From Caldimonas sp. (GTDB taxonomy: Bacteria > Pseudomonadota > Gammaproteobacteria > Burkholderiales > Burkholderiaceae_C), in assembly GCA_030150305.1 (NCBI GenBank), contig JASLGD010000567.1:1-32957 (forward strand): a stretch of 32,957 nucleotides of DNA, written 5' to 3'. Both the position numbers and the translations under genes were made by a program. This document shows, piece after piece, positions 16,777-23,436 of this stretch. The number at the start of each line of letters is the position of its first letter. The first letter of the stretch is position 1. Under the pieces are notes generated by a model that made no database searches, had not been told where the DNA came from, and worked only from the letters and a program-made list of their open reading frames with translations.

Positions 16777-17253
16777 TCAGCCGCGGATGCGCGCGACAAG
16801 CGCGGTCGTCGAATAGCCGTCGACGAAGGGCAGCGCACGCGCGTTGCCGCCCCAGCTGCGCACGAGCGCGGTCTCGGCGAGCGTCTCGACGTCGTAATCA
16901 CCGCCCTTGACGTAGAGCTCGGGGCGGACGATCTTGAGCAGCTCGAGCGGCGTCTGTTCGTCGAACAGCGTGACCAGGCTGACGCTCGCGAGCGCGGCGA
17001 GCACGCAGGCGCGGTCGGCCTCGCCGTTGAGCGGCCGATCGCTGCCCTTGCCGAGCGAGCGCGCCGAGCGGTCGCTGTTCAAGCCGACGACGAGGCTCGA
17101 GCCCTCGGCGCGCGCCTGCGCGAGGTAGGTGACGTGGCCGCGGTGCAGGATGTCGAACACGCCGTTGGTGAACACCACCGGGCGCTCGAGCGCGGCGAGG
17201 CGCGGCAGCAGCTCGGCGCGCGGGCACAGCTTGGCAGCGAAGTCCGGAAGCAC
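16777..17253 (-). CDS. rfaE2: D-glycero-beta-D-manno-heptose 1-phosphate adenylyltransferase (monofunctional)
   Basis: 158-residue nucleotidyltransferase that activates heptose-1-phosphate with ATP to ADP-heptose, the precursor of the LPS inner core. The N-terminal 'FTNGVFDILHRGHVTYL' holds the HxGH nucleotide-binding motif (His37, His40). 'KGGDYD' at 116-121 and 'GYSTT' at 146-150 match the family's later motifs. Only the adenylyltransferase half of enterobacterial HldE is present; the kinase half must be a separate gene elsewhere. The start is a GTG at 17253, giving the expected short leader before the fold. It is divergent from the glutathione S-transferase gene, with an 80-base spacer, and lies only about 2 kb from glnE. 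Confidence 0.9.
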   Translation of the reverse strand: MLPDFAAKLCPRAELLPRLAALERPVVFTNGVFDILHRGHVTYLAQARAEGSSLVVGLNSDRSARSLGKGSDRPLNGEADRACVLAALASVSLVTLFDEQTPLELLKIVRPELYVKGGDYDVETLAETALVRSWGGNARALPFVDGYSTTALVARIRG

Positions 17254-17333
17254 GCGGCGATTGTCGCGCGCGGCGGCGGCCCCGCTCGAACGCGATGCGG
17301 TACGCGAGGACCCTCACGCTAAGATCGGCCGCG

Positions 17334-18026
17334 ATGACCACCGCCGACCGCCACGCCGAAAGCGCGCTCGTCCTCTGCGGCCTGCCAGTCTCGAACTACT
17401 ACAGCAAGGTCAAGCTCGCGTTGCTCGAAAAGGGCGTGCCGTTTCGCGAAGAGGCGATCGGTGCCGCGGGCAAGGGTGCCAAGAGCGAGGATGCGCTGCG
17501 CGACTCGCCGCTCGGCAAGATCCCGTTCATCCGCACCGCGCAGGGCCCGCTCTGCGAGAGCCAGGCGATCCTCGAGTACATCGAGGCGGCGTGGCCCGAG
17601 CCGCCGCTGCTGCCGAAGGACGCGTACGAGGCGGCGAAGGTGCGCGAGCTGATCGCGTTCATCGACCTGCACGTCGAGCTCGTCGCGCGCGAGCTCTATT
17701 CGCAGGCGTTCTTCGGCGGCACGCTCGCCGACGGCGTCGCCGAGCGCGTCCGCAGGCGGCTCGTCAGGAACATCGCCGCGCTCGCGCGGCTCGTCCGCTT
17801 CGATCCCTACATCGCCGGCGCGACGTTCACGCAGGCCGACTGCGCCGCCTGGGCCTCGTTCGGCGTCGTCAGGATGGCGACCGAGGCGATCTACGGCGAG
17901 GACCTGCTCACGGCCGGCGGTGTCGACTGGAAGCCCTACAGCAAGCGGCTCGGCGAGCGGCCGAGCGTGCAGCGGGTGGTCGCCGATCGCAAGGCCGCGC
18001 AGGACCGTGCTGCGTCCCGGACCTGA
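17334..18026 (+). CDS. Glutathione S-transferase family protein
   Basis: 230-residue cytoplasmic protein with the two-domain GST layout. A thioredoxin-like N-terminal domain runs from 'LVLCGLPVSNYYSKVKLALLEKG' to 'LGKIPFIRTAQGPLCESQAILEYIE', where the cis-Pro (KIPF) and the Glu-Ser (ESQAI) glutathione-binding pair are visible. An all-helical C-terminal domain with 'TFTQADCAAWASF' follows (usually TxADxxL in the family). The substrate is not predictable. The frame starts at 17295, but ATG at 17334 gives the normal N-terminus. A TAAGAT -10-like hexamer at 17320-17325 is only nine bases ahead of it, so the message may have a very short leader. It stands alone on the plus strand. Confidence 0.85.
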   Translation: MTTADRHAESALVLCGLPVSNYYSKVKLALLEKGVPFREEAIGAAGKGAKSEDALRDSPLGKIPFIRTAQGPLCESQAILEYIEAAWPEPPLLPKDAYEAAKVRELIAFIDLHVELVARELYSQAFFGGTLADGVAERVRRRLVRNIAALARLVRFDPYIAGATFTQADCAAWASFGVVRMATEAIYGEDLLTAGGVDWKPYSKRLGERPSVQRVVADRKAAQDRAASRT

Positions 18027-18365
18027 CCGCGCGAGCGTCGGCCGGTTCGGGAGGAGTCGGCGGCCGCACGCTTTGCCCGCGCCCGGCGGGCACGCCGCAT
18101 CGGCGCATCGATTTCGATGCTTTCGGGAACTCGGAGGCGCAACCCGCGTCAGAGAGATTCGACGTGCCCCGCAACGCCCACCGCTGAAGGCGACGCGCAT
18201 GGGGCCGGCGAACCGGTTTTCGTCGCGGAGCCGGCCGGCCTTGCCGGCTGAAATCCCCGGGGGGTTCTCCTCCTCCCTCCTCCCTCCCTCGTTCCCTCGG
18301 GGGCGCTCGGCGACACCTTTTTTCGCAGCCGTGCGCCCGCTTCTCCGCGGGCGCATGTGCCCGGG
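18027..18365. other. Structured intergenic region between GST and oxidoreductase genes
   Basis: 339 bases without a supported gene. In order it holds: a GCCCGC/GCGGGC hairpin at 18075-18091; a perfect inverted repeat GCATCGA-TT-TCGATGC at 18105-18120 followed by TTT, possibly ending the GST transcript; an AGCCGGC/GCCGGCT hairpin at 18229-18249; a C/T-only tract at about 18267-18298 whose complement is a four-tract G-quadruplex motif; a T6 run at 18318-18323; and a perfect 9-bp hairpin (18332-18340 with 18347-18355) ending ten bases before the ATG of the oxidoreductase. No recognised riboswitch or clear sigma-70 promoter was found. Confidence 0.5.
18105..18123 (+). terminator. Possible weak terminator after the GST gene
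   Basis: The perfect inverted repeat GCATCGATTTCGATGC (18105-18120) can fold as a 6-bp stem with an ATTT loop and is followed by TTT. It lies about 80 bases beyond the GST stop. The stem is short and the T-run is brief; an operator-type palindrome is an equally good reading. Confidence 0.3.
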
Positions 18366-19640
18366 ATGAGACGGATCGCCGTCGTCGGCGCCGGGATCGC
18401 CGGGCTCGTCGCGGCGCGAGAGCTCGCCCGCAGCGATCGCGTCACGCTGTTCGAGGCCGCCGAGCACTTCGGCGGCCATGCGCATACGGTCGATTGCACG
18501 CTCGGCGGCCGCACCCACGGCGTCGACACCGCGTTCATCGTCTTCAACGAGCGCGCGCATCCGAGCGTCGCCGCGCTCTTCGCCGAGCTCGGGGTGCGCA
18601 CGAGCGCCGCCGAGATGTCGTTCTCGGCGCAGATCCCGTCGGCGCGGATCGAGTGGAGCAGCGCCGGCGCCGGCGGCGTCTTCGCGCAGCGTTCGAACCT
18701 GCTGCGGCCCGCGTTCTGGAGCATGCTCGGCGAGGTGCGCCGCTTTCGGCGCCTCGCGACGCGGCTGCTCGCGCGCGACTCCGAGCGCAGCCGCGCCGCG
18801 CTCGACGATGCCCTCGGCGACTTCCTGCAGGCGCGCCGCTTCTCGAGCGCGTTTCGCGACTGGTACCTGCTGCCGATCGTGGCGACGATCTGGGCCTGCG
18901 CGCCCGAGCAGATGCTGCGCTTTCCGCTCGGCGAGCTGCTGCGCTTCTGCGCCGCCAACGGCTTGCTGCAGCTCGGCGAGCGCGCGCCGTGGCGATCGGT
19001 GCGCGGCGGCGCCTCGATCGCGGTCGACCGCATCCTCGATGCGATTCCCGATGCGCGGCGTTCGACCGCGGTGCGCCGCGTCCGCCGACTCGCCGGCGGC
19101 GGCATCGAGATCGCGACCGCCGTCGGCAGCGAGCGCTTCGATGCCGCGGTGCTCGCGTGCCACAGCGACCAGGCGCTCGCGCTCCTCGCCGATCCCGGCG
19201 ACGACGAGCGCGAGGTGCTCGGCGCGATCCGCTGGCAGCGCAACCGCGCCGTGCTGCACTCCGACATTCGCGTGCTGCCCGAGCGCAAGGCGGCGTGGGC
19301 GGCGTGGAACTACGAGCGGTCGGGGCGAGCCGCGGCCGGCGCGACCGGCACCGTCTGCGTCCACGTGCTTCTCAATCGGCTGCAGGCGCTGCCGTTCGAC
19401 GCGCCCGCGATCGTCACGCTCAACCCGCTCTTCGAGCCGCCGGGCAAGCTCGTCCAGGGCGAGTTCCACTACGCCCACCCGGTGTTCGACCGCCGCGCGA
19501 TCGCGGCGCAGGCGCGCATTGGCGAGCTGCAGGGGCGCCGCGACACCTGGTACTGCGGCGCCTGGACCGGCCGCGGCAGCCACGAGGACGGCGTCGTCTC
19601 GGCGCTCGCGGTCTGTCGCGCGCTGCAGCGCGACCGCTGA
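18366..19640 (+). CDS. NAD/FAD-dependent oxidoreductase (amine-oxidase-like flavoprotein)
   Basis: 424-residue cytoplasmic flavoprotein. The N-terminal 'MRRIAVVGAGIAGLVAARELA' carries the dinucleotide-binding GxGxxG (Gly8, 10, 13), and an acidic residue about 17 positions later (Glu30) sits at the end of the second strand, as for FAD. 'FGGHAHTV' follows as the second FAD contact. The C-terminal 'WYCGAWTGRGSHEDGVVSAL' is the typical FAD-closing GxxxxxGxHEDG block of this subfamily. In many proteobacteria such genes stand with a DUF1365 gene and a cyclopropane-fatty-acid synthase in a lipid-modifying operon, but here none follow and corA is convergent 11 bases away. ATG at 18366 is preferred over the GTG nine bases upstream because it starts directly at the beta-strand. 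Reaction unknown. Confidence 0.82.
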   Translation: MRRIAVVGAGIAGLVAARELARSDRVTLFEAAEHFGGHAHTVDCTLGGRTHGVDTAFIVFNERAHPSVAALFAELGVRTSAAEMSFSAQIPSARIEWSSAGAGGVFAQRSNLLRPAFWSMLGEVRRFRRLATRLLARDSERSRAALDDALGDFLQARRFSSAFRDWYLLPIVATIWACAPEQMLRFPLGELLRFCAANGLLQLGERAPWRSVRGGASIAVDRILDAIPDARRSTAVRRVRRLAGGGIEIATAVGSERFDAAVLACHSDQALALLADPGDDEREVLGAIRWQRNRAVLHSDIRVLPERKAAWAAWNYERSGRAAAGATGTVCVHVLLNRLQALPFDAPAIVTLNPLFEPPGKLVQGEFHYAHPVFDRRAIAAQARIGELQGRRDTWYCGAWTGRGSHEDGVVSALAVCRALQRDR

Positions 19641-19651
19641 ACGCGCCAGCG

Positions 19652-20611
19652 TCAGCGCAGCCAGCCCTTCTTGCGGAAGTAGAGGAACGGCGCTGCCACC
19701 GACGCGACCATCAGCAGCAGAGCGTAGCCATAGCCGAACCGCCAGTCGAACTCGGGGATTGCCTTGAAGTTCATGCCGTAGATGCTCGCGATCAGCGTCG
19801 GCGGCAGCAGCGCGACGCTCGCGACGGAGAAGATCTTGATGATCTTGTTCTGGTTGATGTTGATGAAGCCGACGGTCGCGTTCATCAGGAAGTTGATCTT
19901 GTCGAACAGGAACGTGCTGTGGCTGTCGAGCGAGTCGATGTCGCGCAGGATCTGGCGCGCCTCCTCGAACTGCTCCGCGCCGAGCAGGCGGCTGCGCATC
20001 ATGAAGCTGACGGCGCGCCGCGTGTCCATCACGTTCCTGCGGATGCGCCCGTTGAGGTCTTCCTCGCGCGCGATCGCCGACAGCGCCTCGCCCGCGGCCT
20101 GGTCGTTGACCTGCTGGCGCAGCACGCGCGCGCTCACCGCCTCGAGGCTGTCGTAGATGCCCTCGAGCGCATCGGCCGAGTACTCGGCATCGGCGTCGTA
20201 GAGCTTGAGGAGGACGTCCTTGGCGTCTTCGATCAGCGCCGGGATGCGGCGCGCGCGCAGCCGCAGCAGCCGGAACACCGGCAGCGCCTCGGCGTGCACC
20301 GAGAAGAGGATGTTGCGGTAGAGGATGAAGGCGACGCGCACCAGCCGTGGCGTCTCGTCGTCGATCAGGAAGTCGGAGCGGATGTGCAGCTCGCCGTTGT
20401 CTTCCTCGTAGAAGCGCGCCGACTCCTCGAGGTCGTCGTCGACGGCGTCGCTCGGGATCGTGAGGCCGAAGCGCTCGGCGACCCAGCCCTTCTCCTGCTC
20501 GGTCGGCCCCTCGAGATCAACCCAGACCGGCTGCACGCCGGACAGCGCGGCGAGGCTTTCGATCTCTTCCTGGAACAGGCGGCCGCTGGCCAGCGTGAAG
20601 ACGTTCAGCAT
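19652..20611 (-). CDS. corA: Magnesium/cobalt transporter CorA
   Basis: 319-residue CorA-family channel for Mg2+, pentameric in the inner membrane. A long N-terminal cytoplasmic domain with extended acidic/charged helices is followed by two C-terminal transmembrane helices. The family hallmark 'YGMNF' (Gly279-Met-Asn281) closes the first one, and a basic tail (FRKKGWLR) ends the protein. The frame begins at 20629, but ATG at 20611 has GGAG about seven bases upstream and starts at the usual 'MLNVFTL', so it is chosen. It is divergent from hpf, with about 250 bases between, and convergent with the oxidoreductase gene, leaving only 11 bases and no terminator. Confidence 0.93.
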   Translation of the reverse strand: MLNVFTLASGRLFQEEIESLAALSGVQPVWVDLEGPTEQEKGWVAERFGLTIPSDAVDDDLEESARFYEEDNGELHIRSDFLIDDETPRLVRVAFILYRNILFSVHAEALPVFRLLRLRARRIPALIEDAKDVLLKLYDADAEYSADALEGIYDSLEAVSARVLRQQVNDQAAGEALSAIAREEDLNGRIRRNVMDTRRAVSFMMRSRLLGAEQFEEARQILRDIDSLDSHSTFLFDKINFLMNATVGFININQNKIIKIFSVASVALLPPTLIASIYGMNFKAIPEFDWRFGYGYALLLMVASVAAPFLYFRKKGWLR

Positions 20612-20860
20612 GCAGGCTCCGGCGAGCATGACCCGGCTCGCCAGGAGCGGACGGTCATCGTGGCTGGGAACTTTCCAGGAACGCCGTCGTCACGAGATGC
20701 GGTGACAAATTATCGCATCGCGGTTTGCGCTTGCGTGAGCGGCGCGTGTGCCGTGCGGCACGGCGATAGACTGATTTTTCGAGCGCGACGACCCTGATCG
20801 CGAGACAGGCTTCGGCGCCTCTGCTACCGTCTCCGTGCGCACCTGCGAAAGGACTCGTCC
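20612..20860. promoter_or_regulatory. Divergent upstream region of corA and hpf
   Basis: About 250 bases serving two divergent genes. It includes the locally most AT-rich stretch (around 20704-20718). An inverted repeat GTGCCG-TG-CGGCAC lies at 20748-20761, immediately before a -10-like TAGACT (20767-20772) about 90 bases ahead of hpf. The -35 is not recognisable, so sigma-70 assignment is weak; a sigma-54 site was looked for and not found. The inverted repeat could be an operator. No Mg2+-sensing leader was recognised for corA. Confidence 0.35.
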
Positions 20861-21202
20861 ATGAACCTGACGATCAGCGGTCATCACCTCGAAGTCACTC
20901 CGGCGCTGCGCGAATACGTGCTCGCCAAGCTCGACCGCGTCACCCGCCACTTCGACCAGGTCACCGGCATCACGGTGCTGCTCTCGATCGAGAAGCCGGC
21001 GGAAAAGGAGCGGCGGCAACGCGCCGAGGTGACGGTTCATGTCAAGGGCAAGGACCTGTTCGCGGAATGCTGTTCGGAGGACCTCTACGCCGCGATCGAC
21101 CAGCTGATGGACAAGCTCGACCGCCAGGTCGTCCGCCACAAGGACCGCGTCCAGGACCACCACCACACCGCGCCGAAACGGATCGACGCGCCGACGCCTT
21201 GA
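20861..21202 (+). CDS. hpf: Ribosome hibernation-promoting factor (short HPF/YfiA family)
   Basis: 113-residue HPF that binds the 30S decoding region and inactivates ribosomes in stationary phase. 'MNLTISGHHLEVTPALREYVLAKLDRV' is the typical opening strand-helix, and 'AEVTVHVKGKDLFAECCSEDLYAAIDQLMDKLDRQV' (in two parts) covers the last strand and helix with the conserved DLYAAID. It ends in a short basic, His-rich tail and lacks the C-terminal dimerisation domain of long HPF. AAGGA lies about eight bases ahead of ATG 20861. In betaproteobacteria hpf usually follows rpoN; here it follows a divergent corA, so it must have its own promoter. Confidence 0.93.
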   Translation: MNLTISGHHLEVTPALREYVLAKLDRVTRHFDQVTGITVLLSIEKPAEKERRQRAEVTVHVKGKDLFAECCSEDLYAAIDQLMDKLDRQVVRHKDRVQDHHHTAPKRIDAPTP

Positions 21203-21353
21203 GCGGTCTGCACGCCCGGTGTTGCCGGCGCGCAGCACCGGCGCGCCTTCCGGCGCTCGGAGGCGGCCGACGCAGGCACGCACGCCATCGCAACACCATA
21301 ATTCCCCGTTTGCCCCTCCGTCCGCAGCCGTGCGCCCGCGGGCGATCCTGCCC

Positions 21354-21824
21354 ATGAACCGACTCGCCGCCATCCTGCCCGTCGTCGACGTGGTCGTCGA
21401 CGTCGACGCGACCAGCAAGAAGCGCGCATTCGAGCAGGCGGGCCTGCTGTTCGAGAACCAGCACGCGATCGCGCGCGCGACGGTGACGGACAACCTCTTC
21501 GCGCGCGAGCGGCTCGGCTCGACCGGCCTCGGCCACGGCGTCGCGATCCCGCACGGGCGCATCAAGGGATTGAAGAACCCGCTCGCCGCGGTGCTGCGGG
21601 TGCGGCAGGCGATCGCGTTCGACGCCCCCGACGACGAGCCGGTGTCGCTGCTGATCTTCCTCCTCGTCCCGGAGGCCGCGACGCAGCGCCACCTCGAGAT
21701 CCTGTCGGAGATCGCCGAGATGCTCTCCGACCGCGAGCTGCGCGAGCGGCTGAAGACCGAGCCGCTCGCCGCCGAAGTGCACCGGATCATCGCCTCCTGG
21801 GAACCGCTGAAGTCGGTGGCGTAG
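21354..21824 (+). CDS. ptsN: PTS IIA-like nitrogen-regulatory protein PtsN (EIIA-Ntr)
   Basis: 156-residue EIIA-Ntr, the final phosphoacceptor of the nitrogen-related PTS, which regulates rather than transports sugars. The phosphorylated histidine is His67 in 'GHGVAIPHGRIKGL'. 'NLFARERLGSTGLG' before it and 'LLIFLLVPEAATQRHLEILSEIAEMLSD' after it (in parts) are family blocks. The frame is open from 21219, but ATG at 21354 matches the usual N-terminus ('MNRLAAILP') and length. It sits 151 bases downstream of hpf and about 100 upstream of hprK. The bases just before the start contain a GC palindrome (21333-21344). Confidence 0.93.
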   Translation: MNRLAAILPVVDVVVDVDATSKKRAFEQAGLLFENQHAIARATVTDNLFARERLGSTGLGHGVAIPHGRIKGLKNPLAAVLRVRQAIAFDAPDDEPVSLLIFLLVPEAATQRHLEILSEIAEMLSDRELRERLKTEPLAAEVHRIIASWEPLKSVA

Positions 21825-21921
21825 CGGCGTTGAAGAACGCGCTTCGGCCGGGCGCCGGGCCGCTCGCAAGGCCGGCCGAGCCCCTTCGGAGGCCAGCGAC
21901 CGAAGGGAGCATGGGGGCACG
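21825..21921 (+). promoter_or_regulatory. ptsN-hprK spacer with two potential hairpins
   Basis: A 97-base spacer able to form two stems. TCGGCCGG (21844-21851) pairs with CCGGCCGA (21872-21879), and CCCTTCGG (21882-21889) pairs perfectly with CCGAAGGG (21900-21907), ending 14 bases before the hprK ATG. No T-run follows, so they are not textbook terminators. They may act in transcript processing or in setting the hprK level. Confidence 0.4.
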
Positions 21922-22872
21922 ATGAAGCCGACCGTCATCAGCGCCGAGGCGCTGTTCGAGGAGTTCCGGACGACGCTGCACTGGGAGTGGATCGCCGGCC
22001 ACGCCCATCCCGAGCGCCACTTCGACGAAGCCGCGATCCGCGACGCGCGCTCGGCCGCCGACCTCGTCGGCTATCTCAACTACATCCACCCGAACCGGGT
22101 GCAGATCGTCGGCCGCCGCGAAGTTTCGTATCTCAACGCGCCCAATCCCGAGGTCACCGATCGCCGCATCTCGCGCATCGTCACCCTCGAGCCGCCGGTG
22201 CTGATCGTCGCCGACGCGCAGGTGCCGCCCGACCGCCTCGTCGCGCTCTGCGACCGGGCCGACATTCCGCTCTTCGTCACCGACGAATCGGCCGGCCACG
22301 TCATCGACGTCGTGCGCGGCTACCTCGGCCAGCACTTCGCCGAGCGGACGACGCGTCATGGCGTCTTCATGGACATCCTCGGCATCGGCGTGCTGCTGAC
22401 CGGCGAGTCGGGCCTGGGAAAAAGCGAGCTCGGGCTCGAGCTGATCTCGCGCGGCCACGGCCTCGTCGCCGACGACGCGGTCGACCTCTACCGCGTCTCG
22501 CAGACGGCGCTCGAAGGGCGCTGCCCCGACCTGCTGATGAACCTGCTCGAGGTGCGCGGCATCGGCCTGCTCGACATCAAGGCGATCTTCGGCGAGACCG
22601 CGGTGCGCAGGAAGATGCGGCTGAAGCTGATCGTCCACCTCGTGCGCAAGGAGACGATGGACCGCGACTTCGAGCGGCTGCCCTACGAGCCGCTCAGCGA
22701 GGACATCCTCGAGGTGCCGGTGCGAAAGACCGTGATCGCGGTCGACGCCGGGCGCAACCTCGCTGTGCTCGTCGAGGCGGCGGTCCGCAACACCATCCTG
22801 CAGCTGCGCGGCATCGACACCTACGCCGAGTTCATCGCCCGCCATCACAAGGCGATGGGCAAGGTCGACTGA
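21922..22872 (+). CDS. hprK: HPr kinase/phosphorylase
   Basis: 316-residue bifunctional enzyme that phosphorylates HPr on serine with ATP and reverses this by phosphorolysis. In proteobacteria that carry it, it regulates the incomplete, non-transporting PTS. Visible are His146 in 'TRHGVFMDILG', the P-loop GESGLGKS at 161-168, acidic 'VADDAVD' at 182-188 and the HprK signature LEVRGIGLLDIK at 209-220. Length matches the family. ATG at 21922 is preceded by a G-rich site (GGGGG, about five bases away). Its partner HPr is not in the window. It is convergent with fur, and a long palindrome separates the two stops. Confidence 0.95.
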   Translation: MKPTVISAEALFEEFRTTLHWEWIAGHAHPERHFDEAAIRDARSAADLVGYLNYIHPNRVQIVGRREVSYLNAPNPEVTDRRISRIVTLEPPVLIVADAQVPPDRLVALCDRADIPLFVTDESAGHVIDVVRGYLGQHFAERTTRHGVFMDILGIGVLLTGESGLGKSELGLELISRGHGLVADDAVDLYRVSQTALEGRCPDLLMNLLEVRGIGLLDIKAIFGETAVRRKMRLKLIVHLVRKETMDRDFERLPYEPLSEDILEVPVRKTVIAVDAGRNLAVLVEAAVRNTILQLRGIDTYAEFIARHHKAMGKVD

Positions 22873-22883
22873 CGCCGCTCGGA

Positions 22884-22912
22884 TGAATTCGGCGCCTGCG
22901 GCGCCGAATTCA
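22884..22912. terminator. Perfect 13-bp hairpin between convergent hprK and fur
   Basis: TGAATTCGGCGCC (22884-22896) and GGCGCCGAATTCA (22900-22912) are perfectly complementary around a TGC loop. It lies 12 bases after hprK, and its right arm contains the fur stop codon (22910-22912). Being symmetric it can fold in both transcripts, fitting a bidirectional transcript end, though neither side has a U-run. Confidence 0.6.
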
Positions 22913-23338
22913 CTTGTTCCTGAACTCGCAGTTCTTCTTCGTGCAGATCGCGTACAGCGCGAGCGCGTGGTCCTGCAGCTCGAAGCCGCGCGTCGTCGCG
23001 ACCGAGCGCTGGCGCTTCTCGATCTCGGCGTCGTAGAACTCCTCGACGCGACCGCAGTCGATGCAGACGAGGTGGTCGTGGTGCTTGCCCTCGTTGAGCT
23101 CGAACACCGCCTTGCCGCTCTCGAAGTGGCTGCGCGAGAGGATCCCGGCCTGCTCGAACTGCATCAGCACGCGGTAGACGGTCGCCAGCCCGATGTCGGC
23201 GTGCTCGGCGATGAGGACGCGAAAGACGTCCTCCGCGCTCATGTGGCGCTGCCGGGTGTTCTGGAACACTTCGAGCACCTTGATGCGCGGCAGCGTCGCC
23301 TTGAGGCCGCTGTTCTTCAGCTCTTCGGCGTGGGTCAT
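22910..23338 (-). CDS. fur: Ferric uptake regulator Fur
   Basis: 142-residue Fe2+-responsive repressor. The N-terminal winged helix includes 'ADIGLATVYRVLMQFEQAGIL' as recognition region. Metal ligands of the family are all visible: His32, Glu80, 'HHDH' at 86-89 and His124, together with the structural-zinc cysteines Cys92/Cys95 ('CIDC') and Cys132/Cys137. 'GKHHDHLVCIDCG' is diagnostic. ATG at 23338 has no strong ribosome binding site. It is divergent from bamE, the standard betaproteobacterial arrangement; on the minus strand a -10-like TATGAT lies at 23385-23380. The stop codon lies within the hairpin shared with hprK. Confidence 0.95.
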   Translation of the reverse strand: MTHAEELKNSGLKATLPRIKVLEVFQNTRQRHMSAEDVFRVLIAEHADIGLATVYRVLMQFEQAGILSRSHFESGKAVFELNEGKHHDHLVCIDCGRVEEFYDAEIEKRQRSVATTRGFELQDHALALYAICTKKNCEFRNK

Positions 23339-23436
23339 GGCAGGCGGTCGGGCCGGAGGTGCGCCGGTAGAATCGGGTCATCATACGAGCTTGGCGCGTG
23401 CGTCGAACCACGCCGCGCGAACGCCCCGTCCCCGCC
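23339..23436. promoter_or_regulatory. fur/bamE divergent promoter region
   Basis: 98 bases between the two start codons. TAGAAT (23368-23373) on the plus strand and TATGAT (23385-23380) on the minus strand resemble -10 hexamers for bamE and fur respectively. Neither has a good -35 at the normal distance. I did not see a convincing 19-bp Fur box. Confidence 0.4.

Noticed and set aside
20740..20775. Sigma-54 promoter upstream of hpf
   Set aside because: A GGCAC occurs, but the required GC at the -12 position with correct spacing does not.
23339..23436. Fur box for autoregulation of fur
   Set aside because: No convincing AT-rich GATAAT-type repeat was found between fur and bamE.
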